A stretch of DNA of 64,000 nt from Caulobacter sp. (GTDB taxonomy: Bacteria; Pseudomonadota; Alphaproteobacteria; Caulobacterales; Caulobacteraceae). The notes beneath the pieces are model-generated. The model had not been told where the DNA came from. It saw nothing but the letters and a program-made list of their open reading frames with translations, and searched no databases. The DNA is taken from positions 1 to 64,000 of the forward strand of contig JAUXTQ010000027.1 of NCBI GenBank assembly GCA_030678995.1. Direction: 5' to 3'. Below are positions 1 to 13,410 of the stretch, one piece after another (the stretch's first letter is position 1; the number at the start of each line of letters is the position of its first letter). Both the position numbers and the translations under genes were made by a program.

Positions 1-132
1 CGCTCCGAAGGCCGCTCCGAAGGCCGCTCCGAAGGCCGCTCCGAAGGCCGCTCCGAAGGCCGCTCCGAAGGCCGCTCCGAAGGCCGCTCCGAAGGCCGCT
101 CCGAAGGCCGCTCCGAAGGCCGCTCCGAAGGC
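1..132. repeat. 12-bp tandem repeat (CGCTCCGAAGGC), 11 perfect copies, running off the left edge
   Basis: Direct reading; in frame 2 encodes repeated A-P-K-A. Confidence 0.98.
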
Positions 133-277
133 CGCCGAAGCGAGTCGGCATGTCGCGGCGCCTGCCAAGGCCAAAGCGTCGCCGGCGGCGAAGAAAACCA
201 CGGCGGCCAAGGCCAAACCTGCGGCGAAAGCGACGCCGAAGGTCAAAACATCTGTTCGGAAGCCGAAATCACCGTAA
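2..277 (+). CDS. C-terminal part of a Lys/Ala/Pro-rich histone H1-like protein (5' truncated by window)
   Basis: Frame 2 is open from the edge to TAA at 275-277: (APKA)n then AEASRHVAAPAKAKASPAAKKTTAAKAKPAAKATPKVKTSVRKPKSP*. Confidence 0.75.
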   Translation, partial: APKAAPKAAPKAAPKAAPKAAPKAAPKAAPKAAPKAAPKAAPKAAEASRHVAAPAKAKASPAAKKTTAAKAKPAAKATPKVKTSVRKPKSP

Positions 278-340
278 GGTCGCCTGGTCCGGACAGGCGG
301 GTCCCAAGCAGGCCCGCCGCCGGCTTTTCAAGGGGAATTG

Positions 341-1096
341 ATGCCCGCACCCGTGATCATGGTGCACGGCGCCTTCTGTGGCGGCTGGGTCTTTGAGCGT
401 TTCCGCGCGCCGTTCGAGGCCGCCGGTCACACCGTGCTGACTCCGGACCTGCCGGGCCACGGGCCGGGCGGCTCGCCCGCCAACCGGGGCATGGGCGACT
501 TCGCCGACCACATCGCCGGACTGTGCCGCGCCTGCGACGAGCCGCCGATCCTGATCGGCCATTCCATGGGCGGGCTGGTGGCGCATCTGGCCGCGGCCCG
601 GGCGCCCGTCTCGGCGCTGATCCTGCTGGCCCCATCGCCGCCCTGGGGCGTGCCGGGCGCGAGCATGGAGGAGGCTGTCTCGGCCGTCAGCCTGTACGCC
701 CTGGGTCCGTTCTGGCTGCAGGGCATCGATCCGGACTACGCGCTGGCCAAGCTCTACAGCCTGGACCGCATGGACCCGGAGGACCGCAAGTCGGTGTTCG
801 CCCGGATGGTCCCGGAGAGCGGCCTGGCCCTGTGGCAGACGCTCAACTGGTGGCTGGATCCATTCATGACCACCTCGGCCCCAGCCGGCCGGGTCAAGAC
901 GCCGGCGCTGGTCGTGGCCGGCGGCCGCGACGTCATCCACCCGCCCGCCACCGTCAAGGCGAGCGCGGAACGGCTTTCGGCGCGGTTTGAAGTGTTGAGG
1001 GAAATGAGCCACTGGCTGCCGGGCGAGCCCGGCTGGGACGCGGTGGCGGCGCTGTGCCTGGGCTGGCTCAGCGAGGCCCGGAAGGCCGCCGCCTGA
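341..1096 (+). CDS. alpha/beta hydrolase
   Basis: MVHGAFCGGW and nucleophile elbow GHSMGG motifs; ATG at 341. Confidence 0.9.
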   Translation: MPAPVIMVHGAFCGGWVFERFRAPFEAAGHTVLTPDLPGHGPGGSPANRGMGDFADHIAGLCRACDEPPILIGHSMGGLVAHLAAARAPVSALILLAPSPPWGVPGASMEEAVSAVSLYALGPFWLQGIDPDYALAKLYSLDRMDPEDRKSVFARMVPESGLALWQTLNWWLDPFMTTSAPAGRVKTPALVVAGGRDVIHPPATVKASAERLSARFEVLREMSHWLPGEPGWDAVAALCLGWLSEARKAAA

Positions 1097-1328
1097 CGGC
1101 CAGGCGGACCAGACCGCCCAGGGCGAACAGCGCCCAGGCTCCTTCCATGAGGACCGCCGACAGGTTGAAGTCCACCGTCAGCGACAACAGGATCATCGAC
1201 GCGCCAATCAGGTTGGCGAACAGCGACAGCGCCTGCTGAGGGTGGAGTTTCCCGACAATGCCGCCGGCATAGGCGGCCAGGATCAGCAGGACCCCGGCAA
1301 CGCCGACGGCATCGGTCCAGGCCATCAA
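1068..1328 (-). CDS. small membrane protein (CBU_0592-like)
   Basis: 86-aa hydrophobic ORF, three predicted TM segments. Confidence 0.65.
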   Translation of the reverse strand: MMAWTDAVGVAGVLLILAAYAGGIVGKLHPQQALSLFANLIGASMILLSLTVDFNLSAVLMEGAWALFALGGLVRLAVRRRPSGPR

Positions 1329-1332
1329 TGGC

Positions 1333-1998
1333 CTAGCGGGCGCGGATTTCGAACAGGACCTGGGTGTGGTCGAACTTGGGATTCACCGGCTGGCCGTTGA
1401 CCCTGCGCTCGGTCATCAGGACCAGGGCGTCAAGCTCGGTTTCGCCTTCCTTTTCCCACGACCGGGTGGTGCGTTCCATGTCGGTGACGAACCGGTCGAA
1501 CCGCGCCAGGTACCAGCCACCGCCACGGCGCTGGGCCCAGTAGTGCAGGTCGGTGGCCAGGGTCGCGGCCGGGGCCACGGACTCGACGGGGTGGTTCACG
1601 TCGATGGTGCAGACCGTCGGATTGGTCGCCGAGGGCTGAATCGAGACCTGATAGCCCTTCTGGTAGACCAGGATCCACACATCGCGCTTCTTCTTGAAGC
1701 CAAGAGCGGGGGCCACCTGGGCGATCGGCGTGCCGCGCACCATGGGCATGCAGACGCGTTCGATGACATTGAGCACAGTCAGCGACGTCACGTCGGTGGG
1801 CTCGGGCGGCGGAGGCGGCGGAGCCGGCTCGGCGGGGGCTTCCGGAGCAGCGGGGACCTCGGCCGCGGGGGCCTCGGGCGCGGCGGGCGCCGGCTCGGCG
1901 ACCGGGGGCGCCGGCGGGGCGGCCGGTTGTTCCTGGGCGATGGCGCCGCCAGCGATCAGGATGGCGGACGTGAGGCTAAGGAGCGCGAGACGGCGCAT
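1333..1998 (-). CDS. exported hypothetical protein with Pro/Ala-rich N-terminal linker
   Basis: Signal peptide MRRLALLSLTSAILIAGGAIAQ; start chosen at 1998. Confidence 0.75.
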   Translation of the reverse strand: MRRLALLSLTSAILIAGGAIAQEQPAAPPAPPVAEPAPAAPEAPAAEVPAAPEAPAEPAPPPPPPEPTDVTSLTVLNVIERVCMPMVRGTPIAQVAPALGFKKKRDVWILVYQKGYQVSIQPSATNPTVCTIDVNHPVESVAPAATLATDLHYWAQRRGGGWYLARFDRFVTDMERTTRSWEKEGETELDALVLMTERRVNGQPVNPKFDHTQVLFEIRAR

Positions 1999-2098
1999 GT
2001 CGACAGATCCCTTGTTCACTTCGGCGGCCATAGAAGACCGCCATGCGTTCCCTCGCAAGCCATCTTGATGCGGCTTTGCGGCGGAGGTTTGACTGACC

Positions 2099-2358
2099 TT
2101 AGGCCTCGACCGCGTGCTCGGCGAGGATGGTCAACCCCTGGGCGTTTACGTCGGCAAAGCCGCCGTGAATTTCGAACGTCCGCGTAGTGGCCCCGTCATG
2201 GACCACCACGACGCCTTCTCGCAGAGCCGTCATGAACGGCGCATGACCGGCCAGGACACCGAAATCACCCTCGGCGCCCGGCGCGTCGACGCGATCGACC
2301 TCGCCGGAGAACACGGCCCGCTCGGGCGCGACCAGGGAGAAGTGGAGTTTTTCGGCCA

Positions 2359-2359
<1 letters not shown>
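2099..2359 (-). CDS. atpC: ATP synthase F1 epsilon subunit
   Basis: MAEKLHFSLVAPERAVFSGEVDRV...; ATGA overlap with atpD stop. Confidence 0.95.
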
Positions 2360-3945
<1,586 letters not shown>

Positions 3946-3953
3946 TTATGCGG

Positions 3954-4829
3954 TCAGAGAGCTTCGGCGCCGGAGATGATCTCGATCAGCTCCTTGGTGA
4001 TCTGCGCCTGGCGGGTGCGGTTGTACTGGACGGTCAGGCCCTTGATCATGTCGCCCGCGTTGCGCGTGGCGTTGTCCATGGCCGTCATCTGGCTGGCGTA
4101 GAAGCCGGCCATGTTCTCGAGCAGGGCGGAGAGCACCTGCACGGTGATATTGCGCGGCAGCAGGGTCTCGAGGATGCCCTCTTCCGAGGGTTCATATTCG
4201 TAGGTGGCGCCCTGCAGGTCGGTGACGGCGCCGCCCTCGACCTGGGCCGGAATCAGCTGCAGCGCGGTCGGGGTCTGGCTGACCACCGACTTGAAGCGGC
4301 TGAAATAGAGGGTGACCACGTCCACGTCGCCCGCGTCGTAGAGCTGGATGATGCGGTCGGCGATCGGCTGGGCCACCGACAGGGTCAGGGTCCGTTCGGC
4401 CGACAGGTCGAACGACTCGACGATCCGGTCGCCATAGAGTCGGCGCAGAGGCGGGACCGCCTTCTTGCCGATCGTGACGATCTTCACGTCCTTGCCCTCG
4501 GCCAGCAGGGCGGCGATGCGATCGCGCGCCACGCGGACGATCGAGGTGGTGAAGCCGCCGGCCAGGCCGCGGTCGGCCGCGGCGACGACGATCAGGTGCC
4601 GCTGGCTGCGGCCGGCGCCGGTCAGCAGCTTGGGCGCACTATCGCCGCTCACCCCGGCGGCGAGGTTGGCGATGACGGCGGCCATGCGGGTCGCATAGGG
4701 ACGCGCGTTCTGGGCGGCGTCCTGGCTGCGGCGCAGCTTGGCGGCGGCGACCATCTGCATGGCCTTGGTGATCTTCTGCGTGGCTTTCACGCTCGAGATC
4801 CGAACACGCATGTCCTTGAGGCTGGCCAT
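3954..4829 (-). CDS. atpG: ATP synthase F1 gamma subunit
   Basis: [34 protein letters not shown]. Confidence 0.97.
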   Translation of the reverse strand: MASLKDMRVRISSVKATQKITKAMQMVAAAKLRRSQDAAQNARPYATRMAAVIANLAAGVSGDSAPKLLTGAGRSQRHLIVVAAADRGLAGGFTTSIVRVARDRIAALLAEGKDVKIVTIGKKAVPPLRRLYGDRIVESFDLSAERTLTLSVAQPIADRIIQLYDAGDVDVVTLYFSRFKSVVSQTPTALQLIPAQVEGGAVTDLQGATYEYEPSEEGILETLLPRNITVQVLSALLENMAGFYASQMTAMDNATRNAGDMIKGLTVQYNRTRQAQITKELIEIISGAEAL

Positions 4830-4866
4830 CGACCGCTAGGCTCCCAAGTCGAAAGCGAACACACGC

Positions 4867-4950
4867 GTCATCCTCGGGCTCGTCCCGAGGACCCATGCAC
4901 ACCGACGAACAGGGTGATCATGGGTCGTCGGAACAAGTCCGACGATGACG
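4867..4950. repeat. REP/BIME-like dispersed palindromic repeat, copy A (between atpA and atpG)
   Basis: GTCATCCTCGGGCTCGTCCCGAGGACCCATG...CATGGGTCGTCGGAACAAGTCCGACGATGACG; shares a 33-nt block with 48011-48043. Confidence 0.9.
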
Positions 4951-4972
4951 GTTGATAGGATGACCGTCGGCA

Positions 4973-7068
<2,096 letters not shown>

Positions 7069-7251
7069 TTGTCCAACCGTCTGTGCGTCGCGCACCGCGT
7101 CCTGGGGCTGCCCCTCGGCGCGGTGCTAAAGTCTTGAAAGTGCTTGGAAAAGCACATGAGCCGGCGGGCGGTGTTTGTCCTCCGGCCCGAAGCCGCGCGC
7201 CTGATAGCATGCGTTCTGCTGCATCGCAACGGCGCGGGACGTCAGTTGTGC

Positions 7252-7503
7252 TCAGGCGCCCCTGACGCGGAACACCGCCGAAGCGCTGGCCGCGCGCCTG
7301 CCATCGGGCAGGACCGCCTCACCGTGGACGAAGATCAAACTCCGGGTCGCACGGTCGACGCGGGCGACGATGGTCGCCTGCGCCGGGTCGCCACCGGCGC
7401 CATAGTCGAGGGTCAGGGAAACGGGGGCCAGGTCACGGCCATCGGCGGCGGCCTGGGCGAGCGCCTGTTCGAGGGCGCCGGCAAGAGAGAGAGTCTGGGT
7501 CAT
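7252..7503 (-). CDS. hotdog-fold (PaaI thioesterase-like) small protein
   Basis: DRATRSLIFVHGEAVLPDGRRAASASAVFRV resembles hotdog C-terminal half. Confidence 0.6.
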   Translation of the reverse strand: MTQTLSLAGALEQALAQAAADGRDLAPVSLTLDYGAGGDPAQATIVARVDRATRSLIFVHGEAVLPDGRRAASASAVFRVRGA

Positions 7504-7529
7504 GTCGGGGTCGCTCTACGCCTGCCGGC

Positions 7530-7563
7530 GAAAAAGAAAAGGGCGGCGGGTGAACCGCCGCCC
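7530..7563 (-). terminator. intrinsic terminator of the 7627-7938 gene
   Basis: Perfect stem GGGCGGCGG/CCGCCGCCC; on minus strand followed by TTTTCTTTTT. Confidence 0.85.
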
Positions 7564-7626
7564 TTCGCCACCTGGCGAGTTGCTCGAGGAAACAAACCGG
7601 ACGAATGACGGCCCGGGTAGAAAACC

Positions 7627-7938
7627 TTAGTTCGCGGCGACGGCGTTGCAGGCCGCCAGGTCTTCGCCCTCGACGGCGCGGCGGCCGTTGGCGAAGGCGG
7701 TGACCTCGCCGACTTCCTTCACCAGGGCCTTGCAGCCGGCGACGGTGACGGTGCGGGCCTGGGCCGAAGACGCCACGCAGGTGCTGCCTTCACAGACGAA
7801 CACGGCGCCGGCGGCGACGACCTTGGTTTTGGCGGCCACGGGGGCCTTCAGCGAAGCGGTGACCTTGCCATCGGCATAGGCCGCGCCGGCAAAGGACAGG
7901 GAGAGAACGGCGGCAGCCGTCAGCATACGGAGATTCAT
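7627..7938 (-). CDS. exported hypothetical protein
   Basis: 103 aa with signal peptide (MNLRMLTAAAVLSLSFAGAAYA) and Cys residues. Confidence 0.75.
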   Translation of the reverse strand: MNLRMLTAAAVLSLSFAGAAYADGKVTASLKAPVAAKTKVVAAGAVFVCEGSTCVASSAQARTVTVAGCKALVKEVGEVTAFANGRRAVEGEDLAACNAVAAN

Positions 7939-8053
7939 GGGTTTCGCCCTCCGGCGGAGTCGGGGTGTGATCGATGTTCAAGCTTGGATCGGTACTGGCC
8001 TCGCCCGTCCCGCTGGAGTGGCCCCGGTATCCCCACCGAAGCCGCGAAACGAA

Positions 8054-8068
8054 CTAAGCATTGCTTAG
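8054..8068. promoter_or_regulatory. inverted repeat CTAAGC-ATT-GCTTAG
   Basis: Perfect 6-bp arms in an AT-rich stretch upstream of the 7938 start; half-site GCTTAGAT recurs near 8112. Confidence 0.4.
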
Positions 8069-8136
8069 ATATCAACGATCATAAATTGAGCGCAAGCGGA
8101 ATCTTCACAGTGCTTAGATTTTTCTGCGAGTCGCTC

Positions 8137-8559
8137 TCAATGGTCGAGGAGGGCATCCAGACGGCGCTTGGCCTCGTCATGGATAGGCCGGTCCTCGACC
8201 ATGGACATGGAGCGAATGCCGTTCCGGCGATCGCTGTCCGACGGCAGGAACCAGAAGACGTCGGTCGATTGATTCTGGATGACCGACCAGAGCACCGCCG
8301 CGAGGATCGAACCGGCCCCAGCCGCGGCCATCACTGGCCAGACGCCGTGAACGTCGGCGCTGGTGATCAGGTCGAGCCGCCGGATCGTTTCGAAGTGGTC
8401 GGGCGACTTCTGGGCCAGCTGCCGAACAAAGCCCAGCACCAGATGCGCCGCCCCCGAGAGCGAGAGGGCGACGGCGATGGCGAAGAGCCGCGGCTGGATA
8501 TAGAGGCCGACGGCCGCGCCCAGGATCGCGGCGGCGATGATCAGGATCATGCTCGCCAT
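8137..8559 (-). CDS. hypothetical membrane protein
   Basis: 140 aa with hydrophobic segments. Confidence 0.65.
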   Translation of the reverse strand: MASMILIIAAAILGAAVGLYIQPRLFAIAVALSLSGAAHLVLGFVRQLAQKSPDHFETIRRLDLITSADVHGVWPVMAAAGAGSILAAVLWSVIQNQSTDVFWFLPSDSDRRNGIRSMSMVEDRPIHDEAKRRLDALLDH

Positions 8560-8710
8560 TCTGCGCCAGCAAGGTGAATCCTTTGCTCACCCATTCCGCG
8601 CCAGGGCGCCGCGCCGAAGCTGCGCCTGCAGCCTGACGTCGGGTCACGGTTGCCGCGCACGTAAGGCGGCGCATACTGCAGCCAACCAAGAGAAATAGTG
8701 GGAGCGCGCC

Positions 8711-10051
8711 ATGGACTTCGCCCTTGACCCCAAGCTGGTCGCCTACCTCGCCGAGCTGGACCAGTTCATCGAGACCACCATCAAGCCGCTCCAGGCCCAG
8801 GACGACAACGACCGGTTCTTCGACCACCGTCGCGAGCACGCCCGGACAGACTGGGACAACGACGGCCTGCCCCGCCCCGAGTGGGAAGAGCTGCTGGCCA
8901 AGGCGCGCAAGCTGGCCGACGACGCCGGCCACTATCGCTACGCCTGGCCGGAGGAGATGGGCGGCAAGGGCGGCTCGCAGCTGTCGATGGCGGTGATCCG
9001 CGAGCACCTGGCCGCCAAGGGCCTTGGCCTGTTCAACGACCTGCAGAACGAGCACTCGATCGTCGGCAACAATCCCTTCGTGCTGATGTTCAAGGAGTTC
9101 GCCACCCCCGAGCAGGTGGCTCGCGACGGCGACAAGCTGCTGAACGGCACGCTGCGCGCCGCTTTCGGTCTGACCGAACCCAACCACGGTTCGGACGCCA
9201 CCTTCATGGAGACCACGGGGGTCCGCGAGGAGAAAGACGGCAAGCCCGGCTGGCGGGTCAAGGGCGAGAAGATGTGGACCACGGGCATGCACGTGGTCAG
9301 CCACGTGATGGTCTTCGCCCGCACCAGCGGCAAGGACGGCGACGCTCTCGGCATCACCTGCTTCATCGTCCCCCGCGAGCAGATCAAGATCGAGGAGTGG
9401 ATGTGGACCTTCAACATGCCCACCGACCACCCGCGCATCTCGTTTGACTGCTGGATCCCCGAGGACAGCTACTGGGGCCAGATCGACCGTGGCCTGGGCC
9501 TGGGCCAGTCGTTCGTGCACCAGAACCGCATCCGCCAGGCGGCCAGCTCCCTGGGCGCGGCGGTCTACTGCATCGAGGAGAGCGTGAAATACGCCCGCAT
9601 GCGCAAGCCGTTCGGCAAGGCGCTGAGCGACAACCAGGCCATCCAGTTCCCGCTCGTCGAGCTGCACGCCCAGGCCGAGATGCTGCGCCTGCTGATCCGC
9701 CAGACCGCCTGGCAGATGGACACGATGGACCACAAGACCATCGAGCGGGAGATCTCCGACAAGGTCTCGATCTGTAACTACTGGGGCAACCGCCTCTGCT
9801 GCGAGGCCGCCGACCGCGCCATGCAGGTCCACGGCGGCATCGGCTACAGCCGGCACAAGGCTTTCGAGCACATCTATCGCCACCACCGCCGCTACCGCAT
9901 CACCGAGGGCAGCGAAGAGATCCAGCAGCGCAAGGTGGCGGCCTTCCTGTTCGGCTACCTCGGTCCCAAGCGCCAGGCGTTCAAGGCGCTGGAGGAAGAG
10001 TGGGCGGCCGGCCGCGCTGCCGGCAAGAACGACCGCGAACTGGGCATGTAG
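8711..10051 (+). CDS. acyl-CoA dehydrogenase family protein
   Basis: ALTEPNHGSDA-type motif (GLTEPNHGSDATF), MQVHGGIGYS, RYRITEGSEEIQQRKVA. Confidence 0.93.
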   Translation: MDFALDPKLVAYLAELDQFIETTIKPLQAQDDNDRFFDHRREHARTDWDNDGLPRPEWEELLAKARKLADDAGHYRYAWPEEMGGKGGSQLSMAVIREHLAAKGLGLFNDLQNEHSIVGNNPFVLMFKEFATPEQVARDGDKLLNGTLRAAFGLTEPNHGSDATFMETTGVREEKDGKPGWRVKGEKMWTTGMHVVSHVMVFARTSGKDGDALGITCFIVPREQIKIEEWMWTFNMPTDHPRISFDCWIPEDSYWGQIDRGLGLGQSFVHQNRIRQAASSLGAAVYCIEESVKYARMRKPFGKALSDNQAIQFPLVELHAQAEMLRLLIRQTAWQMDTMDHKTIEREISDKVSICNYWGNRLCCEAADRAMQVHGGIGYSRHKAFEHIYRHHRRYRITEGSEEIQQRKVAAFLFGYLGPKRQAFKALEEEWAAGRAAGKNDRELGM

Positions 10052-10062
10052 GGAGAAGGGTC

Positions 10063-10470
10063 GTGACTCACATCGAAGGCGGCTGCCTGTGCGGCCAGGT
10101 GCGTTACAGCGGCGACGCGGAACCGATGTTCCAGGCCGCCTGCCACTGCAAGAACTGCCAGAAGCAGGCCGGCACGGCCTATTCGGTGATCGTCGGCGTC
10201 CCGCGCGGGGCGCTGACGGTGACCGGAACCCTGAAGACCTTCCACGACAAGGGCGACAGCGGCGGGACAGTGGACCGCCACTTCTGTCCCGAGTGCGGCT
10301 CGCCCCTGTTCTCCGACGCCCCGGCCCGACCGGACCTGGTGTTCATCAAGGCCGGGACCCTCGATGACGCCAGCTGGGTCAAGCCGCAGATCCACATCTG
10401 GACCGAGAGCGCCATGGCCTGCACGACGCTGCCGGCGGGGGTCCCGGCCTTCCCCAAGAACCCCGGATAG
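10063..10470 (+). CDS. GFA family protein (glutathione-dependent formaldehyde-activating enzyme-like)
   Basis: GGCLCGQVRY...CHCKNCQKQAGTAYS...FCPECGSPLFS Zn-binding pattern; GTG start. Confidence 0.9.
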   Translation: MTHIEGGCLCGQVRYSGDAEPMFQAACHCKNCQKQAGTAYSVIVGVPRGALTVTGTLKTFHDKGDSGGTVDRHFCPECGSPLFSDAPARPDLVFIKAGTLDDASWVKPQIHIWTESAMACTTLPAGVPAFPKNPG

Positions 10471-10551
10471 CGGAGGGTCCTCCCGCTCGGGCGCGATCTC
10501 TCCTATATGTTCCTTCACGGCCGCTCGGGCGGCCGATTGAAGGGGCCATCG

Positions 10552-11196
10552 ATGACCATGTTCAAGCGCCTTGTCCGCCTCGTCCCCGTGCTCGCGATCG
10601 CCGCGAGCCTGGCCGGTTGCGGCATCAACACCATTCCCACCCGCGACGAGGCCGTGAAGGCCGCCTGGGGCGACGTCCAGAGCCAGTACCAGCGCCGCGC
10701 CGACCTGATCCCCAACCTGGTGGCGACCGTGAAGGGCTACGCCGCCCAGGAGAAGGACGTGCTGACCGCCGTCACCGAGGCCCGCGCCAGCGCCACCCAG
10801 GTGCGCGTCGATGCCTCGACCATCACCAATCCCGCCGAGTTCGAGCGGTACGCCCAGGCGCAGGACAAGCTCAGCGGCGTGCTCGGCCGGCTGATGATGA
10901 TCCAGGAGAACTATCCGGAGCTGAAGTCGAACACCAACTTCCTGGCCCTGCAGAGCCAGCTGGAAGGGACCGAGAACCGCATCGCCGTGGCCCGCAAGGA
11001 CTATAACGAGCAGGTGCGGCTCTATAATACCTCCCTGCGGACCTTCCCGACGGTGATCTGGGCCAAGACCCTCTACAGCGGCCAGAAGCCGGCCCTGCCG
11101 TTCGAGGCCGCCGTCACCGCCCAGACGGCGCCGTCCGTCAGCTTCGACACACCCGCGGCCCCGGCGGCCCCAGCCGTCGCGCCCGCGACCAAGTAA
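10552..11196 (+). CDS. lemA: LemA family protein
   Basis: Lipobox LAGCG, VQSQYQRRADLIPNLVATVKGYA, YNTSLRTFPTVIWA. Confidence 0.93.
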   Translation: MTMFKRLVRLVPVLAIAASLAGCGINTIPTRDEAVKAAWGDVQSQYQRRADLIPNLVATVKGYAAQEKDVLTAVTEARASATQVRVDASTITNPAEFERYAQAQDKLSGVLGRLMMIQENYPELKSNTNFLALQSQLEGTENRIAVARKDYNEQVRLYNTSLRTFPTVIWAKTLYSGQKPALPFEAAVTAQTAPSVSFDTPAAPAAPAVAPATK

Positions 11197-11197
11197 C

Positions 11198-12019
11198 TTG
11201 AACCGGACCACTCAGACCCTCGCCCGCCGGCCCCGGGCCGCGTGGGCGGGGACGGTCTGGGCGCTGCTGATGGCGCTCACGATCGCGCTCGTCGCCATGC
11301 CGGCCCTGGCCAAGGCGCCGACCTTCCCCAAGCTGACCGGCCAGGTCGTCGATGAGGCGAACATCCTCTCGCCGGCCGTCGAGGCCGCGCTGACCGAGAA
11401 GCTGGCGGGGCTGGAGGCGACCTCCGGCCACCAGCTGGTGGTGGTCACCCTGCCCTCACTGCAGACCCTTGAGATCGAGGACTACGGTTACCAGCTGGGC
11501 CGTCACTGGGGCATCGGCGACGAAAAGAACGACGACGGCGCCCTGCTGATCGTCGCGCCCAATGACCGCAAGGTGCGGATCGAGGTCGGCTACGGCCTCG
11601 AAGGCGTGCTGACGGACGCCCTGTCCAGCGTGATCATCCAGACCGCCATCCTGCCCAAGTTCCGCGCCGGCGACATGGAAGGCGGCGTGGTCGCCGGAAC
11701 CGACGCCCTGGTGCAGCAGCTCAGCCTGCCCGACGACCAGGCCCGCGCCAACGCCACGGCGGCGGCCTCGACGGCGCGCGAAAGCAGCGGCGGCCCGCCG
11801 ATCGCCTTCATCATCTTCATCGTGGTCTTCTGGATCATCGTCGCTTCCCTGCGCGGACGGCGGGGGGGCGGCCTGGCCGGCGCCCTGCCCTGGATCATCC
11901 TGGGCGGCATGTCCGGCGGAAGCGGCCATCGCAGCGGCGGCGGCTGGAGCGGCGGAGGCGGCGGCTTCTCCGGCGGCGGCGGATCGTTCGGGGGCGGCGG
12001 CTCCTCGGGAGGCTGGTGA
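11198..12019 (+). CDS. TPM domain (YgcG-like) membrane protein
   Basis: LTGQVVDEANILSPAVEAALTEKL...; Gly/Ser-rich C-terminus; follows lemA. Confidence 0.9.
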   Translation: MNRTTQTLARRPRAAWAGTVWALLMALTIALVAMPALAKAPTFPKLTGQVVDEANILSPAVEAALTEKLAGLEATSGHQLVVVTLPSLQTLEIEDYGYQLGRHWGIGDEKNDDGALLIVAPNDRKVRIEVGYGLEGVLTDALSSVIIQTAILPKFRAGDMEGGVVAGTDALVQQLSLPDDQARANATAAASTARESSGGPPIAFIIFIVVFWIIVASLRGRRGGGLAGALPWIILGGMSGGSGHRSGGGWSGGGGGFSGGGGSFGGGGSSGGW

Positions 12020-12020
12020 C

Positions 12021-12728
12021 ATGGCGATGACCGAATCCGATCACGACCGCATCGCCTCCGCGGTGGCCGCGGCCGAGACGAAGACGGCCGGCGAAATCTA
12101 CTGCGTGCTGGCCCCGGCGGTGTCCGACTATCGCGAGACGCCGCTGGCCTGGGCGACGGCGGCGGCGCTGATCCTGCCGGCCGGCGCCCTGCTGCTGGGC
12201 TTCCAGCCACAGATGCTGACCGATCTTTTCGGCGGCTGGACTGTGGCCCATTCCGCGGCGACCGACGCGACCATCCTGTCGGCCCTGACCATCTACGTGG
12301 CCCTGCAGGCGGCTGTGTTCATCGTCGCGGCGCTGTTTGTCTCGATCCCGCCGGTGCGACGCGCCCTGACCCCCGCCAGCCTCAAGGCCGAGCGGGTCCA
12401 TCGGGCGGCCATGGAGCAGTTCCTCAGCCACGGCCTGCACGCCACCCGCGAACGGACCGGCGTGCTGCTGTTCGCCTCCCTGGCCGAGCACCGCGCCGAG
12501 GTGATCGCCGACGATGGCATCTACAAGGTCACCGACCCGGCCGTCTGGGACGAGGTGGTCGCCCTGCTGATCGCCGGCCTCAAACGGCGCAAGACCGCCG
12601 ACGGCTTCGTCGCGGCGATCGAGCTCTCCGGCCGCATCCTCGCCGCCCATGTGCCGCCCAGCGGCGAGCACAATCCCAACGAGCTGTCCGACCGGCTGGT
12701 CGAACTGCCCGCGCCCGGGAAGGCCTGA
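12021..12728 (+). CDS. second TPM domain-containing membrane protein
   Basis: HRAAMEQFLSHGLHATRERTGVLLFASLAEHRAEVIADDGIYKV. Confidence 0.88.
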   Translation: MAMTESDHDRIASAVAAAETKTAGEIYCVLAPAVSDYRETPLAWATAAALILPAGALLLGFQPQMLTDLFGGWTVAHSAATDATILSALTIYVALQAAVFIVAALFVSIPPVRRALTPASLKAERVHRAAMEQFLSHGLHATRERTGVLLFASLAEHRAEVIADDGIYKVTDPAVWDEVVALLIAGLKRRKTADGFVAAIELSGRILAAHVPPSGEHNPNELSDRLVELPAPGKA

Positions 12729-12732
12729 CCGG

Positions 12733-13398
12733 TTGATCCCCTGGGAGGAGCTGGACCGCGCCTCCGTCCCAGGCGACGGCGGCGAGCTGCGGCTGATGCG
12801 GCGTGGTCAGGAATATTCGATCATGGCCGGGCCGATCGAGCTGATGAACAGCCGACTCAGCGGATCGGAGGAAGCCCTGGCGACGCTGGCGCAGGAGCGG
12901 CTGACGGGCGTTGCCGCGCCCCGGGTGCTGATCGGCGGGCTGGGCATGGGCTTCACCCTGCGGGCGGCGCTGGCCGTGTTCGGGCCGAAGGCGCGGATCG
13001 TCGTGGCCGAGCTGGTCCCGGCGGTGATCGTCTGGGCGCGTGGGCCGCTCGCCGATCTCCACGGCGACAGTCTCGACGATCCGCGTACGGACATGTGCAA
13101 TGGCGACGTGGCCGGCCTGATCGCGGAGGGCGGCTGGGACGCCATTCTGCTGGATGTCGACAACGGCCCGCGCGGCCTCAGCCGGCCGGGCAATGACGGG
13201 CTCTACAGTCCGCGCGGCCTGGCCGAGGCGAGGCAGGCGCTGAATCCCGGCGGGCTGCTGGCGGTCTGGTCGTCGGTGCGGGATGAGGGCTTCACGCGAC
13301 GGCTGATCCAGGCCGGCTTCGGCGTCGAGGAGATCGGCGTCCGCGCCCACCGCGGCCGCGGCGCACGGCATGTGATCTGGATCGCGACGAAGACCTGA
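12733..13398 (+). CDS. spermidine synthase-like methyltransferase (TTG start likely)
   Basis: VLIGGLGMGFTLRAAL...VVAELVPAVI...DAILLDVDNGP Rossmann MTase motifs. Confidence 0.8.
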   Translation: MIPWEELDRASVPGDGGELRLMRRGQEYSIMAGPIELMNSRLSGSEEALATLAQERLTGVAAPRVLIGGLGMGFTLRAALAVFGPKARIVVAELVPAVIVWARGPLADLHGDSLDDPRTDMCNGDVAGLIAEGGWDAILLDVDNGPRGLSRPGNDGLYSPRGLAEARQALNPGGLLAVWSSVRDEGFTRRLIQAGFGVEEIGVRAHRGRGARHVIWIATKT

Positions 13399-13410
13399 CG
13401 GCGGAATCGT

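Noticed and set aside
1-132. Possible CRISPR array from regular repeats
   Set aside because: Contiguous 12-bp units with no spacers and in-frame coding sense.
11930-12019. Gly/Ser-rich low-complexity tract
   Set aside because: Normal C-terminal tail of YgcG/TPM-type proteins.
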